Shown here: positions 43,429 to 53,424 of the stretch, piece by piece
Layout: every line of letters starts with the position of its first letter
How positions within the stretch are numbered: the stretch's first letter is position 1
Assembly (NCBI RefSeq): GCF_036421915.1
Contig: NZ_JAZGOM010000006.1
Origin: Georgenia_A wangjunii
GTDB lineage: Bacteria; Actinomycetota; Actinomycetes; Actinomycetales; Actinomycetaceae
Length of the DNA: 64,000 nt
Direction: 5' to 3' (one strand)
Notes under the pieces: model-generated
What the model saw: only the letters and a program-made list of their open reading frames with translations
Database searches by the model: none
Told to the model about the DNA's origin: nothing
Position numbers and translations under genes: made by a program

Positions 43429-45339
43429 TCAGGCGCCCCGGCGTGACTTGGCGAAGGCCCGCGCGCGGTCCGTCTGGTCGAGGACGACCTTGCGGATGCG
43501 GATGGACTCCGGCGTCACCTCGACGCACTCGTCGTCGTTGGCGAACTCGAGCGACTCCTCGAGCGTGAGCTTGCGCGGCGGCACGAGGTTCTCGAAGGTG
43601 TCCGACGACGCAGCTCGCATGTTGGTCAGCTTCTTCTCCTTGGTGATGTTGACGTCCATGTCGTCGTTGCGGGAGTTCTCCCCGACGACCTGGCCCTCGT
43701 ACACCTCCGAGGTGGGCTCGACGAAGAACGAGCCACGCTCCTGCAGGTTGATCATCGCGAACGGCGTGACGGCGCCGGAGCGGTCGGCGACGAGCGAGCC
43801 GTTCGTGCGCAGCTCGATCGGCCCGAGCCACGGCTCGTAGCCCTCGGCGATCGAGGACGCGATACCGGTGCCGCGCGTGTCCGTGAGGAAGCGGGTGCGG
43901 AAGCCGATGAGGCCACGCGCCGGGACGACGAACTCCATGCGGACCCAGCCGGTGCCGTGGTTCGCCATCGTCTCCATGCGGCCCTTGCGGGCGGCGAGGA
44001 GCTGGGTGACGTTGCCGAGGTACTCCTCGGGGACGTCGATGGTCATGCGCTCCATGGGCTCGCACGTCTTGCCGTCGATCTCGCGGGTGACCACCTGCGG
44101 CTTGCCGACGGTGAGCTCGAAGCCCTCGCGGCGCATCTGCTCGACGAGGATCGCCAGCGCCAGCTCGCCACGGCCCTGGACCTCCCACGCGTCAGGACGC
44201 TGGGTCGGGAGGATCTTGAGGGAGACGTTGCCGATGAGCTCGCGGTCGAGGCGGTCCTTGACCTGGCGCGCCGTGACCTTGGCGCCCTTGACCCGCCCGG
44301 CGAGCGGGGAGGTGTTGATGCCGATGGTCATGGAGATGGCCGGGTCGTCGACCGTGATGAGCGGCAGCGGGCGGGGGTCGTCGAGATCGACGAGGGACTC
44401 ACCGATCGTGATGTCCGCGATGCCGGCGACGGCGACGATCTCGCCGGCGTCCGCACGGTCCGTGGAGACCCGCGTGAGGGCCTCGGTGCGGAGGAGCTCG
44501 GAGATCCGCACGGGGCGGATCGTCCCGTCACGGCGGGCCCAGCCGACGGACTGGCCCTTGTGGATCGAACCGTTGTGCACCCGCAGGAGGGCGAGGCGGC
44601 CGAGGAACGGCGAGGCGTCGAGGTTCGTCACGTGCGCCTGGAGGGGAGCGCCGTCCTCGTACGTCGGCGCGGGGATCGTCTCGAGGATCGTCGCGAAGAG
44701 CGGCTCGAGGGTCTCGCTGTCCGGCAGGTCGCCGTCGCCGGGCTGCTCGAGCGAGGCGCGGCCAGCCTTGGCGGAGGCGTAGACGACCGGCACGTTGAGG
44801 ACGGCGTCGAGGTCGAGGTCGGGGACCTCGTCCGAGAGGTCGCTCGCCAGGCCGAGGAGGAGGTCGGTGGCCTCGGCGACGACCTCGGTGATCCGCGAGT
44901 CGGGGCGGTCCACCTTGTTGACGACGAGGATGACGGGGAGCTTGGCCGCGAGCGCCTTGCGCAGGACGAAGCGCGTCTGCGGCAGGGGGCCCTCGCTGGC
45001 GTCGACGAGGAGGACGACGCCGTCGACCATCGACAGCCCACGCTCCACCTCGCCACCGAAGTCGGCGTGACCGGGGGTGTCGATGACGTTGATCGTCACA
45101 CCGTCGGGCGCGCCGGCGCCCGCCGCGGCGGGGCCGACGTACCGCACCGCGGTGTTCTTCGCGAGGATCGTGATGCCCTTCTCGCGCTCGAGGTCACCGG
45201 AGTCCATCGCCCGCTCGTCGACATGCTGGTGGTCGCCGAACGCTCCCGACTGCCAGAGCATGGCGTCGACGAGGGTCGTCTTGCCGTGGTCGACGTGGGC
45301 GACGATGGCGACATTGCGCAGGTCAGAGCGCACAGGCAT
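43429..45339 (-). CDS. typA: Translational GTPase TypA/BipA
   Basis: 636 residues. G domain: AHVDHGKTTLVDAML (14-28), RGITI-type switch as EREKGITILAKN, DTPGHADFGGEVERG, NKVDRPDSR. EF-Tu domain 2, EF-G-like domains and the TypA-specific C-terminus follow (GYEPWLGPIE, NMRAASSDTFENLVPPRKLTLEE, cited in part). It binds ribosomes as a GTPase in assembly and stress growth. The neighbourhood with mshB, fdxA and dapC is conserved in actinobacteria (Rv1165). Confidence 0.96.
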   Translation of the reverse strand: MPVRSDLRNVAIVAHVDHGKTTLVDAMLWQSGAFGDHQHVDERAMDSGDLEREKGITILAKNTAVRYVGPAAAGAGAPDGVTINVIDTPGHADFGGEVERGLSMVDGVVLLVDASEGPLPQTRFVLRKALAAKLPVILVVNKVDRPDSRITEVVAEATDLLLGLASDLSDEVPDLDLDAVLNVPVVYASAKAGRASLEQPGDGDLPDSETLEPLFATILETIPAPTYEDGAPLQAHVTNLDASPFLGRLALLRVHNGSIHKGQSVGWARRDGTIRPVRISELLRTEALTRVSTDRADAGEIVAVAGIADITIGESLVDLDDPRPLPLITVDDPAISMTIGINTSPLAGRVKGAKVTARQVKDRLDRELIGNVSLKILPTQRPDAWEVQGRGELALAILVEQMRREGFELTVGKPQVVTREIDGKTCEPMERMTIDVPEEYLGNVTQLLAARKGRMETMANHGTGWVRMEFVVPARGLIGFRTRFLTDTRGTGIASSIAEGYEPWLGPIELRTNGSLVADRSGAVTPFAMINLQERGSFFVEPTSEVYEGQVVGENSRNDDMDVNITKEKKLTNMRAASSDTFENLVPPRKLTLEESLEFANDDECVEVTPESIRIRKVVLDQTDRARAFAKSRRGA

Positions 45340-45431
45340 ACGCGGAACTCGATTCAGGCAGGTGGGGGCCGGGCCGTTCCGGCGAGATGCCGGGCCCGAC
45401 GGCGCGAAAGAGACTCCGGCGCCAGCGGACC

Positions 45432-45461
45432 ACCCTACTCTCCTGCGCCCGATCGTGTCAG
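45432..45461 (-). promoter_or_regulatory. typA promoter
   Basis: Minus strand: CTGACA (45461-45456), 18-base spacer, TAGGGT (45437-45432). A housekeeping-type promoter, about 85-90 bases before the typA ATG. Confidence 0.5.
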
Positions 45462-45545
45462 CGACGTGCGTCACAGGGCACACCGACGCCGGCCGGCCGG
45501 CGCTGGCCGGCTCCCTCGACCCGACCCTTGCCCCAGCCCCTAACC

Positions 45546-45616
45546 TGAGACCGCACGCTTGTGGGCTAGACGCCGGTCGCGAGGTGCGGTCTCACCCTCA
45601 AAGGTGGGGTCTCACC
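45546..45616. repeat. Dispersed palindromic element, copy 2
   Basis: TGAGACCGCAC (45546-45556) and GTGCGGTCTCA (45584-45594) form an 11-bp stem around 27 bases, the same arms and spacer as at 11234-11284. A third, partial arm GGGGTCTCACC follows at 45606-45616. Confidence 0.75.
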
Positions 45617-45639
45617 GGGGCGGGCCGCTGCGCATGCCG

Positions 45640-46344
45640 TCATCCGGCGGGCCGGCCTTCGTCGGCGCTGGCGAGGGCGCCGTCGTGAAGCTCGACGACG
45701 CGGTCGGCCTGCTGCATGAGCACCGGGTCGTGCGTCGACACGACCGCCGCGAGGCCCTGGCTGTGCGTGAGCGCGCGGATGAGGGTCATGATCGTCGCCG
45801 CGGTCCCCGAGTCGAGCTGGCCCGTCGGCTCGTCGGCGATGAGGATCTGCGGACGGGCGACGAGCGCCCGGGCGATCCCGACCCGCTGCTGCTGCCCGCC
45901 GGAGAGCTCGTAGGGCCGCTGCCGCGCGTGGCCGCTCAGGCCGACCGTCTCCAGGGCGGCGGCGACGCGCTCGTCGCGCTCGCGGGGCTCCACCTCGAGC
46001 AGCCGGAGCGGCACCTCGACGTTCTCCGCCGCCGAGAGCACAGGGATGAGGCCGAAGGACTGGAAGACGTACCCGATCTGCGTGCGCCGCGCCTCGAGCA
46101 CGTCGCGCTCCGCCAGGGCCGACAGCTCGCGCCCGTCCCCGAGCAGCACCCGACCGCTGGTGGGGCGGTCGAGGCCGCCGAGGAGGTTGAGCAGCGTCGT
46201 CTTCCCGGACCCGGAGGGCCCGCGGACGACGACGAGCTCCCCCGGGTGCGCCTCGAGGCTCACCCCGCGCAACGCGTGGACGTCACCGGCGCCGGTCGTG
46301 AACACCCGGCTGACGTCGACGGCGCGGACCGCGACCTCGCTCAT
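45640..46344 (-). CDS. ABC transporter ATP-binding protein (MacB/LolD type)
   Basis: 234 residues. Walker A GPSGSGKTT (about 42-50), Q-loop VFQSFGLIPVLSAAENV, signature LSGGQQQRVGIARAL, Walker B ILIADEPTGQLD, H-loop STHD. It pairs with FtsX-like permeases in the same operon, in the family that exports peptides, lipids or antibiotics or regulates wall hydrolases. Last of four overlapping genes (ATGA with the gene before). Confidence 0.92.
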   Translation of the reverse strand: MSEVAVRAVDVSRVFTTGAGDVHALRGVSLEAHPGELVVVRGPSGSGKTTLLNLLGGLDRPTSGRVLLGDGRELSALAERDVLEARRTQIGYVFQSFGLIPVLSAAENVEVPLRLLEVEPRERDERVAAALETVGLSGHARQRPYELSGGQQQRVGIARALVARPQILIADEPTGQLDSGTAATIMTLIRALTHSQGLAAVVSTHDPVLMQQADRVVELHDGALASADEGRPAG

Positions 46345-47276
46345 GCGCCTGCTCCCTCGGTGCTCGTGCCGGGGCCGGCAGGGGGCCGCGCCGCCGTCGA
46401 GTCCGGCCAGACCCCCACGTGGTCGGTCTCGAGCGCGAGCCGCACCCGGTCACGCAGGTCGAGCGCACTGACGAAGTCGGCGGGGAGCTGGAGCCGCCCG
46501 CTGCGGTCCATGACGGCGAACTCCTCCGCCACGTGGACCTCGGCGCCGGTGTGGTCCACCTCGGTACGCCGCAGCACCTCCGTCGAGGTGCGGCCGTCCC
46601 GGATCTGGACCGTGCGCCGCACGTGCTCGGAGACCGTCGGGTCGTGCGTGACGATGAGCACGGTGACGCCGAGCCGCTCCGAGGCCGCCCGGAGCGCCTC
46701 GAGCACGTCGACGCTCGTCGCGTCGTCGAGCTCGCCCGTCGGCTCGTCCGCGAGCAGCACCCGCGGGGAGTTCGCGAGGGCGACGGCGATGGCGGTGCGC
46801 TGCTGCTCGCCGCCGCTCATCTGCTCCGGGCGCCGGTCGCGGCAGTGACCGATCCCGAGGACGTCGAGGAGCTCGTCCACCCGCTCCGCCCGGGCCCTGG
46901 CACCGCCGAGGACGAGCGGGACGGCGATGTTCTCGGCCGCCGTGAGGTAGGGCAGGAGGTTGCGCGAGGTCTGCTGCCACACGAACCCCACCGTGTGGCG
47001 CTGGTAGCGCACCCGCTCCGCGCGCCCCATGGTCAGCAGGTCCGTCCCGGCCACGACCGCAGACCCGCCCGTCGGGCGGTCGAGCCCGGACAGGATCGTC
47101 AGCAGTGTCGACTTCCCCGACCCGGACGCCCCGACGATGGCGACGAGGTCACCGCGCTCGACGCGCAGGGTGAGTCCCTGGAGCGCCTGCACCTCCACGC
47201 CCTCGGTCGAGAAGATCCGCACGAGGTCCTGGCACACGATGTCCGGGCCAGCCTCCGCCGTCGTCGTCGCGCTCAC
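46341..47276 (-). CDS. ABC transporter ATP-binding protein with an AbrB-like C-terminal domain
   Basis: 311 residues. The first ~235 are a MacB-type ATPase (Walker A GASGSGKST, signature MSGGEQQRTAIAVAL, Walker B VLLADEPTGELDD). The last ~60 contain VAEEFAVMDRSGRLQLPADFVSALDLRDRVRLALE, which looks like a SpoVT/AbrB swapped-hairpin unit (cited as MDRSGRLQLPADFV and LRDRVRLALE). That tail is unusual for this ATPase type. GTG 47276 starts five bases after the permease stop. Two different ATPases with two permeases suggest either two transporters or a hetero-complex. Confidence 0.88.
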   Translation of the reverse strand: MSATTTAEAGPDIVCQDLVRIFSTEGVEVQALQGLTLRVERGDLVAIVGASGSGKSTLLTILSGLDRPTGGSAVVAGTDLLTMGRAERVRYQRHTVGFVWQQTSRNLLPYLTAAENIAVPLVLGGARARAERVDELLDVLGIGHCRDRRPEQMSGGEQQRTAIAVALANSPRVLLADEPTGELDDATSVDVLEALRAASERLGVTVLIVTHDPTVSEHVRRTVQIRDGRTSTEVLRRTEVDHTGAEVHVAEEFAVMDRSGRLQLPADFVSALDLRDRVRLALETDHVGVWPDSTAARPPAGPGTSTEGAGA

Positions 47277-47281
47277 GCGCC

Positions 47282-50074
47282 TCACCCCTCTCCCATGCGC
47301 AGCTGGGTGGCCAGGTCTGCGCGTCGGCTCATCATGGTCGATACGCCCACGGCCGCCGCGGCCACGAGCAGGAGGCCACCGAGCACGGCGGCGAGGACGA
47401 GCGGGTCGAGCACGAGGTCCGGCTGCCGGTCCCCGCCCGTGAGCGCGGTGACGTCCATCGCGCCCAGCACCACCCACGGCACGACGATCCCGAGCGCCGC
47501 ACCCGCGACGACCGAGACGACGGCGAGCGGCGCGAGCTCCCACGCGACGATCCCCTGGCCCTGGCGCCGGTCGAGGCCGAGCGTGCGCAGCACGGCGAGG
47601 AGCCGCGCCCGCTGCGGTGCGCCCATCATCTGCGTGAGGACGACGGCGACGAGCACGAGCAGCACCGAGAGGACGACGGCGGCCCCGAGCGCGGCGCTCA
47701 TCCCGGAGGCCATGGGCGAGGCGAGGAAGTTCTGCGCGCCGGCGGAGGGGTTCTCCGCGAGCGCGTCGGGCTCGATCTTCCGCACCCGCTCGAGGACGTG
47801 CGCCGGGTCGGCGCCGTCGCCGACGGCGAGGAGGAGCACCCGCGGACGCAGGGTCTGCCCCGTCAGCTCCTCGGCGGCGGCGTGGTCGACGACGACGAAG
47901 TCCGCCGCCGCCCCGGCCCCCGCGACGTCGTCCATGACCCCGACGACGTCGAGCGGTGTCGAGCCGCCGATCGTGGCGCTCACCCCGTCGGCGCCCGGTC
48001 CAGCCCCGAGCGAGCGTGAGAGGACGGCGGGCAGGCGGTCCCCCTCCATCCCGCCGAGGCCGTCGGGCAGCTCGTCGATGCCGACAGCGTCCGCCTGGAC
48101 GGCGCGCAACGCCTCCGCCTCCAGCGTGACGAGCTCGACCCGGTGCGTCTGCCCGCCCGCGCTCACGCCGATCGTCCCGGCGGCGGCGATGTCGGCCGCG
48201 GCGGCCATGCCCTCGACGGCGGCGATGCGCGCGACCGTCTCGGCGTCGAAGACGGGCCCGCTCAGGCGCAGGTCCGCCCCGACGGCGGTCCAGGCGGTCC
48301 CTTGCACGCCCACGCTCACGGTCGAGCTGAGCACGGCCGAGAACAGCGCCACCGAGACCCCGACGACGAGCGCCACCGCGGGCACCATCCCGCCGGCCGG
48401 TTCCCGGAGGGCCCGCGCGGCGCCGAGGCAGGCCGTGACGCCGCGGCGCCGGCGCAGCACACCCTGCAGCGCCCGGACCGGCCACGGGTAGAGCCGCATG
48501 ACGACGACGCACGTCGCCAGGGCGAGGAGGAGCGGCACCGCCGCGAGGAGCGGGTCCGCCTCGCCGTCGCCGGGGGCGATCCCGCGCTGGCCGAGCAGGA
48601 CGACGCCGACCGCTGCGAGTGCGAGGACGATGACCTCTCCCACCCAGCGCAGGCGGGCCCGCGATGTGCCGAGGTCCGCGCGGGCCTCGCGCAGCCCCCG
48701 CGGGGACGTCGTCAGGGCGAGGAGGGCGGCGGGGACGAGGGCGACGCCGCCGGCGATAACGAGGTCGCCGGGCGTCGTGCGGCCGGGGACGAGCCAGACG
48801 GCGAGCGCCGCCCCGGCGGCCGCGGCGGGCAGCGCGAGCGCGAGGCCCTCGGCGGCCATCATCGTCCGGAGCTGCGCGCCGGACCCGCCGCGCGCACGGA
48901 GGAGAGCGAGGGAGGACCGGCGCCGGGAGACGAGCAGCCGTGCCCCGAGGAGGAAGACGGCGAGCGTGACCCCGAGCGGTCCCGCCGCGACGACGGCGAG
49001 GACGGTCGACGTCACGCTCTGCTGGGCGAGGATCCGCAGCAGCACCTCGGGGGACTCGCTGCCGAAGCTGAGGCTGACGGGCTCGCCGAGCACCGACTCT
49101 CCCAGCGCCTGGTTGGCCGCGGTGAACCCGCGCAGCTGCGCGAGGGCCTGCGGGACGTCGTCGGACGTCAGCGCTCCACCGTCGACGCCGAACCAGACCC
49201 GGACCGACGGCGCGGCCATCGGCATGGGCAGGGGCGCGGTGAGGTCGCACGCGGGGTGGACGTAGGCGGCGGCGGAGGCGGACGTGCCGAGGTTGAGGTC
49301 GTCGACGACGTACGGGGCGGCCGAGCGGGGGTTGTGCCCCCAGTAGTCCTCGTCCGGGTCGAGCGCGGTGAACGTCCCGGTGAGGAGGATCGTCCGCTCG
49401 GAGCCGGGCACCTCGCGCTCCGCCCCGACGTCCCACTGCAGGACCTCGGCCGCGTCGACGGACAGGGCCACCTCGACGGGCCGGGCGAGGAGCGCCTCGG
49501 CCTCGGTGAGGAGGGCGGCGAGCTCCTCCTCGCTCAGCGCGCGGTACTCCGCCTCGGTGAGGCCGGCGAGCGGGTCGGCCGTCGGCGGCTCTGCCGGCCA
49601 CTCCCCCGCCGCGAGGTCGACGTGGTCGGTGAGGTACGGGTCGGACTTGAACGACACGGCGGGCCGGCCGATGTCCCCGCCCTCGACGGGGCGGATCGCG
49701 ACCTCGGCGGACTCGACCGTGGCCCGCGGCTCACCGAGGACCGCGCGCAACGGCAGGGGCTGCGCGGCGCGGAGCTCGCTCAGCCCGGCGAAGAGGCCCC
49801 CGAGGCTCGCCTCGACGTCCGGCGCGAGGTCCGTCGTCCCCGGCTCGGGCGGCGCGGGCACCGGCCACTGACCGAGCTGGACGGAGATGACGTCGCGACG
49901 CAGCACGCTGACACCGTCGATCTCGTGCGCGACCTGCCGGTCGTCGACGTCGGCGAGCACGCGCGGCCACGCCGTGACGACGAACGAGACGAGGAGGACG
50001 AGGACGGCGAGGGCGAGCGGCACGGCGCGGTTCGCGCGGAGCTGGCGCCATGCCAGACCGGGCAGGCCCGTCAT
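47282..50074 (-). CDS. FtsX-like ABC transporter permease
   Basis: 930 residues. N-terminal membrane helix (about 17-35), a large extracellular region (to about 390), then groups of helices with two FtsX domains: one near 395-530, one near 790-920 (VVLSVLLVLVAVVLTQMMGAPQRARLLAVLRTLGLDRRQ, cited as RARLLAVLRTLGL). This two-half layout is the exporter-permease type with two FtsX units. ATG 50074 overlaps the stop of the preceding permease gene. Confidence 0.88.
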   Translation of the reverse strand: MTGLPGLAWRQLRANRAVPLALAVLVLLVSFVVTAWPRVLADVDDRQVAHEIDGVSVLRRDVISVQLGQWPVPAPPEPGTTDLAPDVEASLGGLFAGLSELRAAQPLPLRAVLGEPRATVESAEVAIRPVEGGDIGRPAVSFKSDPYLTDHVDLAAGEWPAEPPTADPLAGLTEAEYRALSEEELAALLTEAEALLARPVEVALSVDAAEVLQWDVGAEREVPGSERTILLTGTFTALDPDEDYWGHNPRSAAPYVVDDLNLGTSASAAAYVHPACDLTAPLPMPMAAPSVRVWFGVDGGALTSDDVPQALAQLRGFTAANQALGESVLGEPVSLSFGSESPEVLLRILAQQSVTSTVLAVVAAGPLGVTLAVFLLGARLLVSRRRSSLALLRARGGSGAQLRTMMAAEGLALALPAAAAGAALAVWLVPGRTTPGDLVIAGGVALVPAALLALTTSPRGLREARADLGTSRARLRWVGEVIVLALAAVGVVLLGQRGIAPGDGEADPLLAAVPLLLALATCVVVMRLYPWPVRALQGVLRRRRGVTACLGAARALREPAGGMVPAVALVVGVSVALFSAVLSSTVSVGVQGTAWTAVGADLRLSGPVFDAETVARIAAVEGMAAAADIAAAGTIGVSAGGQTHRVELVTLEAEALRAVQADAVGIDELPDGLGGMEGDRLPAVLSRSLGAGPGADGVSATIGGSTPLDVVGVMDDVAGAGAAADFVVVDHAAAEELTGQTLRPRVLLLAVGDGADPAHVLERVRKIEPDALAENPSAGAQNFLASPMASGMSAALGAAVVLSVLLVLVAVVLTQMMGAPQRARLLAVLRTLGLDRRQGQGIVAWELAPLAVVSVVAGAALGIVVPWVVLGAMDVTALTGGDRQPDLVLDPLVLAAVLGGLLLVAAAAVGVSTMMSRRADLATQLRMGEG

Positions 50075-53000
50075 CGGATCTCCTCCCGGTACTCGGCGTC
50101 GCGGGCCTGGGCCCGGACGCGCGCGGCGACGACGGCCCCGACGGACAGCAGCCCGGCGAGGACGGTGCCGAGGAGGAGCGCCGTGGGGACGGCGTCCAGC
50201 CCGACGGCGAGGGCGAGGGGCGACGTGTCGGTCGACGCGGCCCGCGCGAGCGTCGGCACGAGCAGCCACGACGCGAGCCACCCTGCCCCCGCCCCGAGGA
50301 GGACGCCGAACGCGCCGACGCCGAGGAGCTCCCCGGCACGTACCCGGGCTTGCCCCGCCGGGGGCTGGCCCAGGGCGCGCAGGACCATGACCTCGCCGCG
50401 CCGCTCGCGCGTGAGCGCCAGCGCGACCGCAGCCGCGCCGGTGAGGGCGAGCACCGCCGAGCCGGCCGCCGCCAGCCAGAACGCCTCGCGCACGGGGCCG
50501 GTGGAGTCGACCCCAAACGCCCCCGCCACCTCGACGTCACCGTCGCGGCCGACGACGTCGAGCGCCGCTGCGGCGACGTCCGCGGCCGCGTCCGGCTCGT
50601 CGACCGCGAGCCACACCTGCGTCGGCAGCGGCAGGTTGGGACGCTCGCGCAGGAGGTGCGCACCGAGGACGCCCTGGTCGACGAGGACGGCGTGCTCCTC
50701 GAGCCCGCCGGGCACCGCGTCGAGGAGCGCCACGACCGTGAGGTCGACCTCCGGGCCCGCGACGGCGACGGGCACCTCGTCACCGACGGCGAGGCTCGCC
50801 CGCTCGGCGAGCGCCGTCGTCAGCACCGCCGGGACGGGGGCGCTCGCGCCCGCCGGGACGAGGCGGGCGAGGAACCGGCCGGACGCGCCGTCGCCGCCGA
50901 CGCGTGCGGCGACGCCGAGGGCGCCGAGCGGCTCCGGCTCGACGAGGCCCGTCGTCACGCCGTCGGCGAGCTCCCACGCGGGCCCGGCGAGACCGCTGCC
51001 CTGAGCATCGCCGCCCACCGCCCGCACCCCGGTCACCTCGTAGTCGAGCGCGGTCTGCGTCCCGCCGGCGTTGCCCGTCACCTCGACCCCGACGACGCGG
51101 TACGCCCCGTCGCCCGGCAGGTCGACCGCGCGGGTGTGGACAGTGGTCTCGGGGCCGACGTCCCCGGCGCCGGAGTCAGCCAGGTCGACGACAAGGGAAC
51201 CGGCGTCGAGGAGCGAGAGGGCGCCGTCGGTGTCCGCGACCCACACCGCCGTCGCCAGCGGGAACCGCGCGTCCCCGAACAGGGCCCGCTCGCGGCTCTC
51301 GAGCCCGGCACGGACCTCCTCCTCCGTCGCGCCCTGCGCCCGGAGGACCTCGGCGTAGGCCGCCGACTGCTCCGCCTGCAGCGCGAGCACGTCGGCCGGG
51401 ACCTCCGCCCGCACGCGCACGTCGAGCTCGAGCGAGGCCGCCCCCGCCGGGAGCGCGATCCCTCTGCGGGGGCTGTCACCGTCGGTGCTGGCGGCGGTAC
51501 TGCCGTCCTCGTCGCCCGGGGGGCCGTCGCCACGGGCGCCGTCGTCGTCGCCGGCCCCTCCCGTCCCGCCACCATCACCGCCGGCCGCTGGGACCAGGCG
51601 TGCCACCGCGCCGGCGAGCCCGAGGCCGGCGGGTGCGCGGACGACATCGGCGACGCGGTCGCTCGGCAGCGCGGTGAGGACGACCGGCGTCTGCCCGAGG
51701 GTGGCGTCCTGGCGCAGGACGCTGGCGGCGGCGGAGACGCCGTCGATCCCGGCGTACGGGGCGGCGGCGTCGGCGGAGGGGAAGCCGAGCCGGGAGGTGG
51801 GCCGAGCCGGCAGGAGGACGCGCACGTCGGTGCCCGTGGCCACACCGGCGACCTGCTCACGCTGCGTCGCCGTCGTCCCCGCGAAGGTGCCCGCGGTCGT
51901 GGCGGCCCCCGCCGCGAGGGAGAGGAGGACGACGGGGACGGCGTAGGCCCTCAGCCGCCGCGACACCTGCCGGGCCGCGAGCGGGACGGCCAGGCGTCGC
52001 GAGCGCGCGGCGAGCCGCTCCCCGGAACGGGCGAGGGGGCCGAGAAGCGTGAGCCCGAGCATGGAGAGGGCGGCGAGGACGGCAGCGAGCGCGGCCACGG
52101 CGAGGACGTCGACCTGGGTCTGCCCGTCGGCGCCGATGACGAGGGGGGTGCCGAAGCGCCGGAGCTGCCACGTGGCCAGGACGGCGGCGACGCCTGTCAG
52201 CAGGACGGACCCGAGGGCTGCGGCGTCACGCAGGCGCCCCGAGCGGTCGGTGACCATCCGCCCGGCCGCCGAACGCACCTGCGCCCCGGCCGCCAGCACG
52301 GCGACGGCGAGCGCGCCGGCGGCGACGACGGCGCCGGTGAGGAGCACGGCGCCCAGCTGGGCGCGCCCGCCGTCGAGCCGCGCGACGAGGCCCGCGGCGA
52401 GGGCCGTGCCGGCGGCAGCCCCCGCGGCGGCGACGACGGCCGCCTCGAGCGCGGCCCACCGCGTGAGCGTGCCGGGCGCTGCCCCCCGCGCAACGAGGAT
52501 CTCGACCTCCTGCGCCCGGCTCTGCCCGAGGAGCCGCACGACCTGCACGAGGGCGACGAGTGCGATGACGGCGAGGAGGACGACCGGCACGAGGCCCACG
52601 GCGCTCGCGGTGCTCGTCGCGGCCTCGACGGCCGCGACCGTGGCTCCGAGGTCGCCCGTGACGCCGAGCCCCCGCACGGCGACGCCGTCGTCCCCGCCGA
52701 GCACCCGCTCGATGCGCGCAGCACCCGCGGCGAGGACCGGAAGGTCGGCGCGCGTGAGCACGGCCGGGTCCGGGTGGAGCGTCCACCGGACGAACGGGGC
52801 GTCGACGAGCGCGACGAGGGTGGCCTCGGTGGTGAGGACCGGCCCGTAGGCCGTGCCGTCGGTGCCGGCGGTGACCGTCGGGTCGGCGAACCAGGCGCCG
52901 TCATCGGCGTCCGCCGGGGTCCACGTGCCGGTGACCGTCACGGGGGCACCATCGAGGTCGATGACGTCACCGGCGGCGAGGCCCAGCTCGGCGGCGGCCG

Positions 53001-53424
53001 AGTCGGGCAGGAGCACCTCGTCATCCCCGGGCACCGTGCCGGTCACCGTCGCGCGCGTGGCGAGGTCCGGCTCGGCCCCGAGGACGAGGCGTACCTCCTC
53101 GCCGGTCACGGCCGCTGCGACGGGCTCGCTGCGGAGCGAACGGAGCAGGTCGACCTCGACCCCGGCGAAGAGGCGGCCGACCGCGGCCTCGACGGCCGCG
53201 GCCTGCGCGGTGGGGTCGGCGCCGAGCCTCGTCCGGACCATGAGCCCCGACGCGGTCGGGCCCGCCTCGGTGAAGGAGGCGCGGATCCCCGCGACCTCCG
53301 CCGCGCGGGTCGAGCCGATCGTCCCCGCGCAGATCGCCGCGATGGCCGCGACGAGCACCGTGAGCATGGTGAGGGCGCCCGCCTGCGCCCGGGCGCGGCG
53401 CGCGAGGAGCGCCGGCGCCCTCAT
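50071..53424 (-). CDS. FtsX-like ABC transporter permease (large)
   Basis: 1117 residues. N-terminal helix (about 17-38), large extracellular segment, a middle FtsX helix set (about 270-460), a second extracellular domain with a Gly/Asp-rich disordered insert (about 620-670), and a C-terminal FtsX domain with RERRGEVMVLRALGQPPAGQAR. First gene of the four-gene ABC operon, which has ATGA or five-base junctions throughout. ATG 53424 is chosen because upstream residues are Arg/Gly/Ala low complexity. The substrate is unknown; no peptide precursor or regulator is adjacent. Confidence 0.87.
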   Translation of the reverse strand: MRAPALLARRARAQAGALTMLTVLVAAIAAICAGTIGSTRAAEVAGIRASFTEAGPTASGLMVRTRLGADPTAQAAAVEAAVGRLFAGVEVDLLRSLRSEPVAAAVTGEEVRLVLGAEPDLATRATVTGTVPGDDEVLLPDSAAAELGLAAGDVIDLDGAPVTVTGTWTPADADDGAWFADPTVTAGTDGTAYGPVLTTEATLVALVDAPFVRWTLHPDPAVLTRADLPVLAAGAARIERVLGGDDGVAVRGLGVTGDLGATVAAVEAATSTASAVGLVPVVLLAVIALVALVQVVRLLGQSRAQEVEILVARGAAPGTLTRWAALEAAVVAAAGAAAGTALAAGLVARLDGGRAQLGAVLLTGAVVAAGALAVAVLAAGAQVRSAAGRMVTDRSGRLRDAAALGSVLLTGVAAVLATWQLRRFGTPLVIGADGQTQVDVLAVAALAAVLAALSMLGLTLLGPLARSGERLAARSRRLAVPLAARQVSRRLRAYAVPVVLLSLAAGAATTAGTFAGTTATQREQVAGVATGTDVRVLLPARPTSRLGFPSADAAAPYAGIDGVSAAASVLRQDATLGQTPVVLTALPSDRVADVVRAPAGLGLAGAVARLVPAAGGDGGGTGGAGDDDGARGDGPPGDEDGSTAASTDGDSPRRGIALPAGAASLELDVRVRAEVPADVLALQAEQSAAYAEVLRAQGATEEEVRAGLESRERALFGDARFPLATAVWVADTDGALSLLDAGSLVVDLADSGAGDVGPETTVHTRAVDLPGDGAYRVVGVEVTGNAGGTQTALDYEVTGVRAVGGDAQGSGLAGPAWELADGVTTGLVEPEPLGALGVAARVGGDGASGRFLARLVPAGASAPVPAVLTTALAERASLAVGDEVPVAVAGPEVDLTVVALLDAVPGGLEEHAVLVDQGVLGAHLLRERPNLPLPTQVWLAVDEPDAAADVAAAALDVVGRDGDVEVAGAFGVDSTGPVREAFWLAAAGSAVLALTGAAAVALALTRERRGEVMVLRALGQPPAGQARVRAGELLGVGAFGVLLGAGAGWLASWLLVPTLARAASTDTSPLALAVGLDAVPTALLLGTVLAGLLSVGAVVAARVRAQARDAEYREEIR

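Larger units (their letters stand above)
45340..45639. other. 300-base intergenic region: typA promoter and palindromic repeat
   Basis: Holds the typA promoter (45432-45461) and the second palindromic element (45546-45595). No gene seen. Confidence 0.6.
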
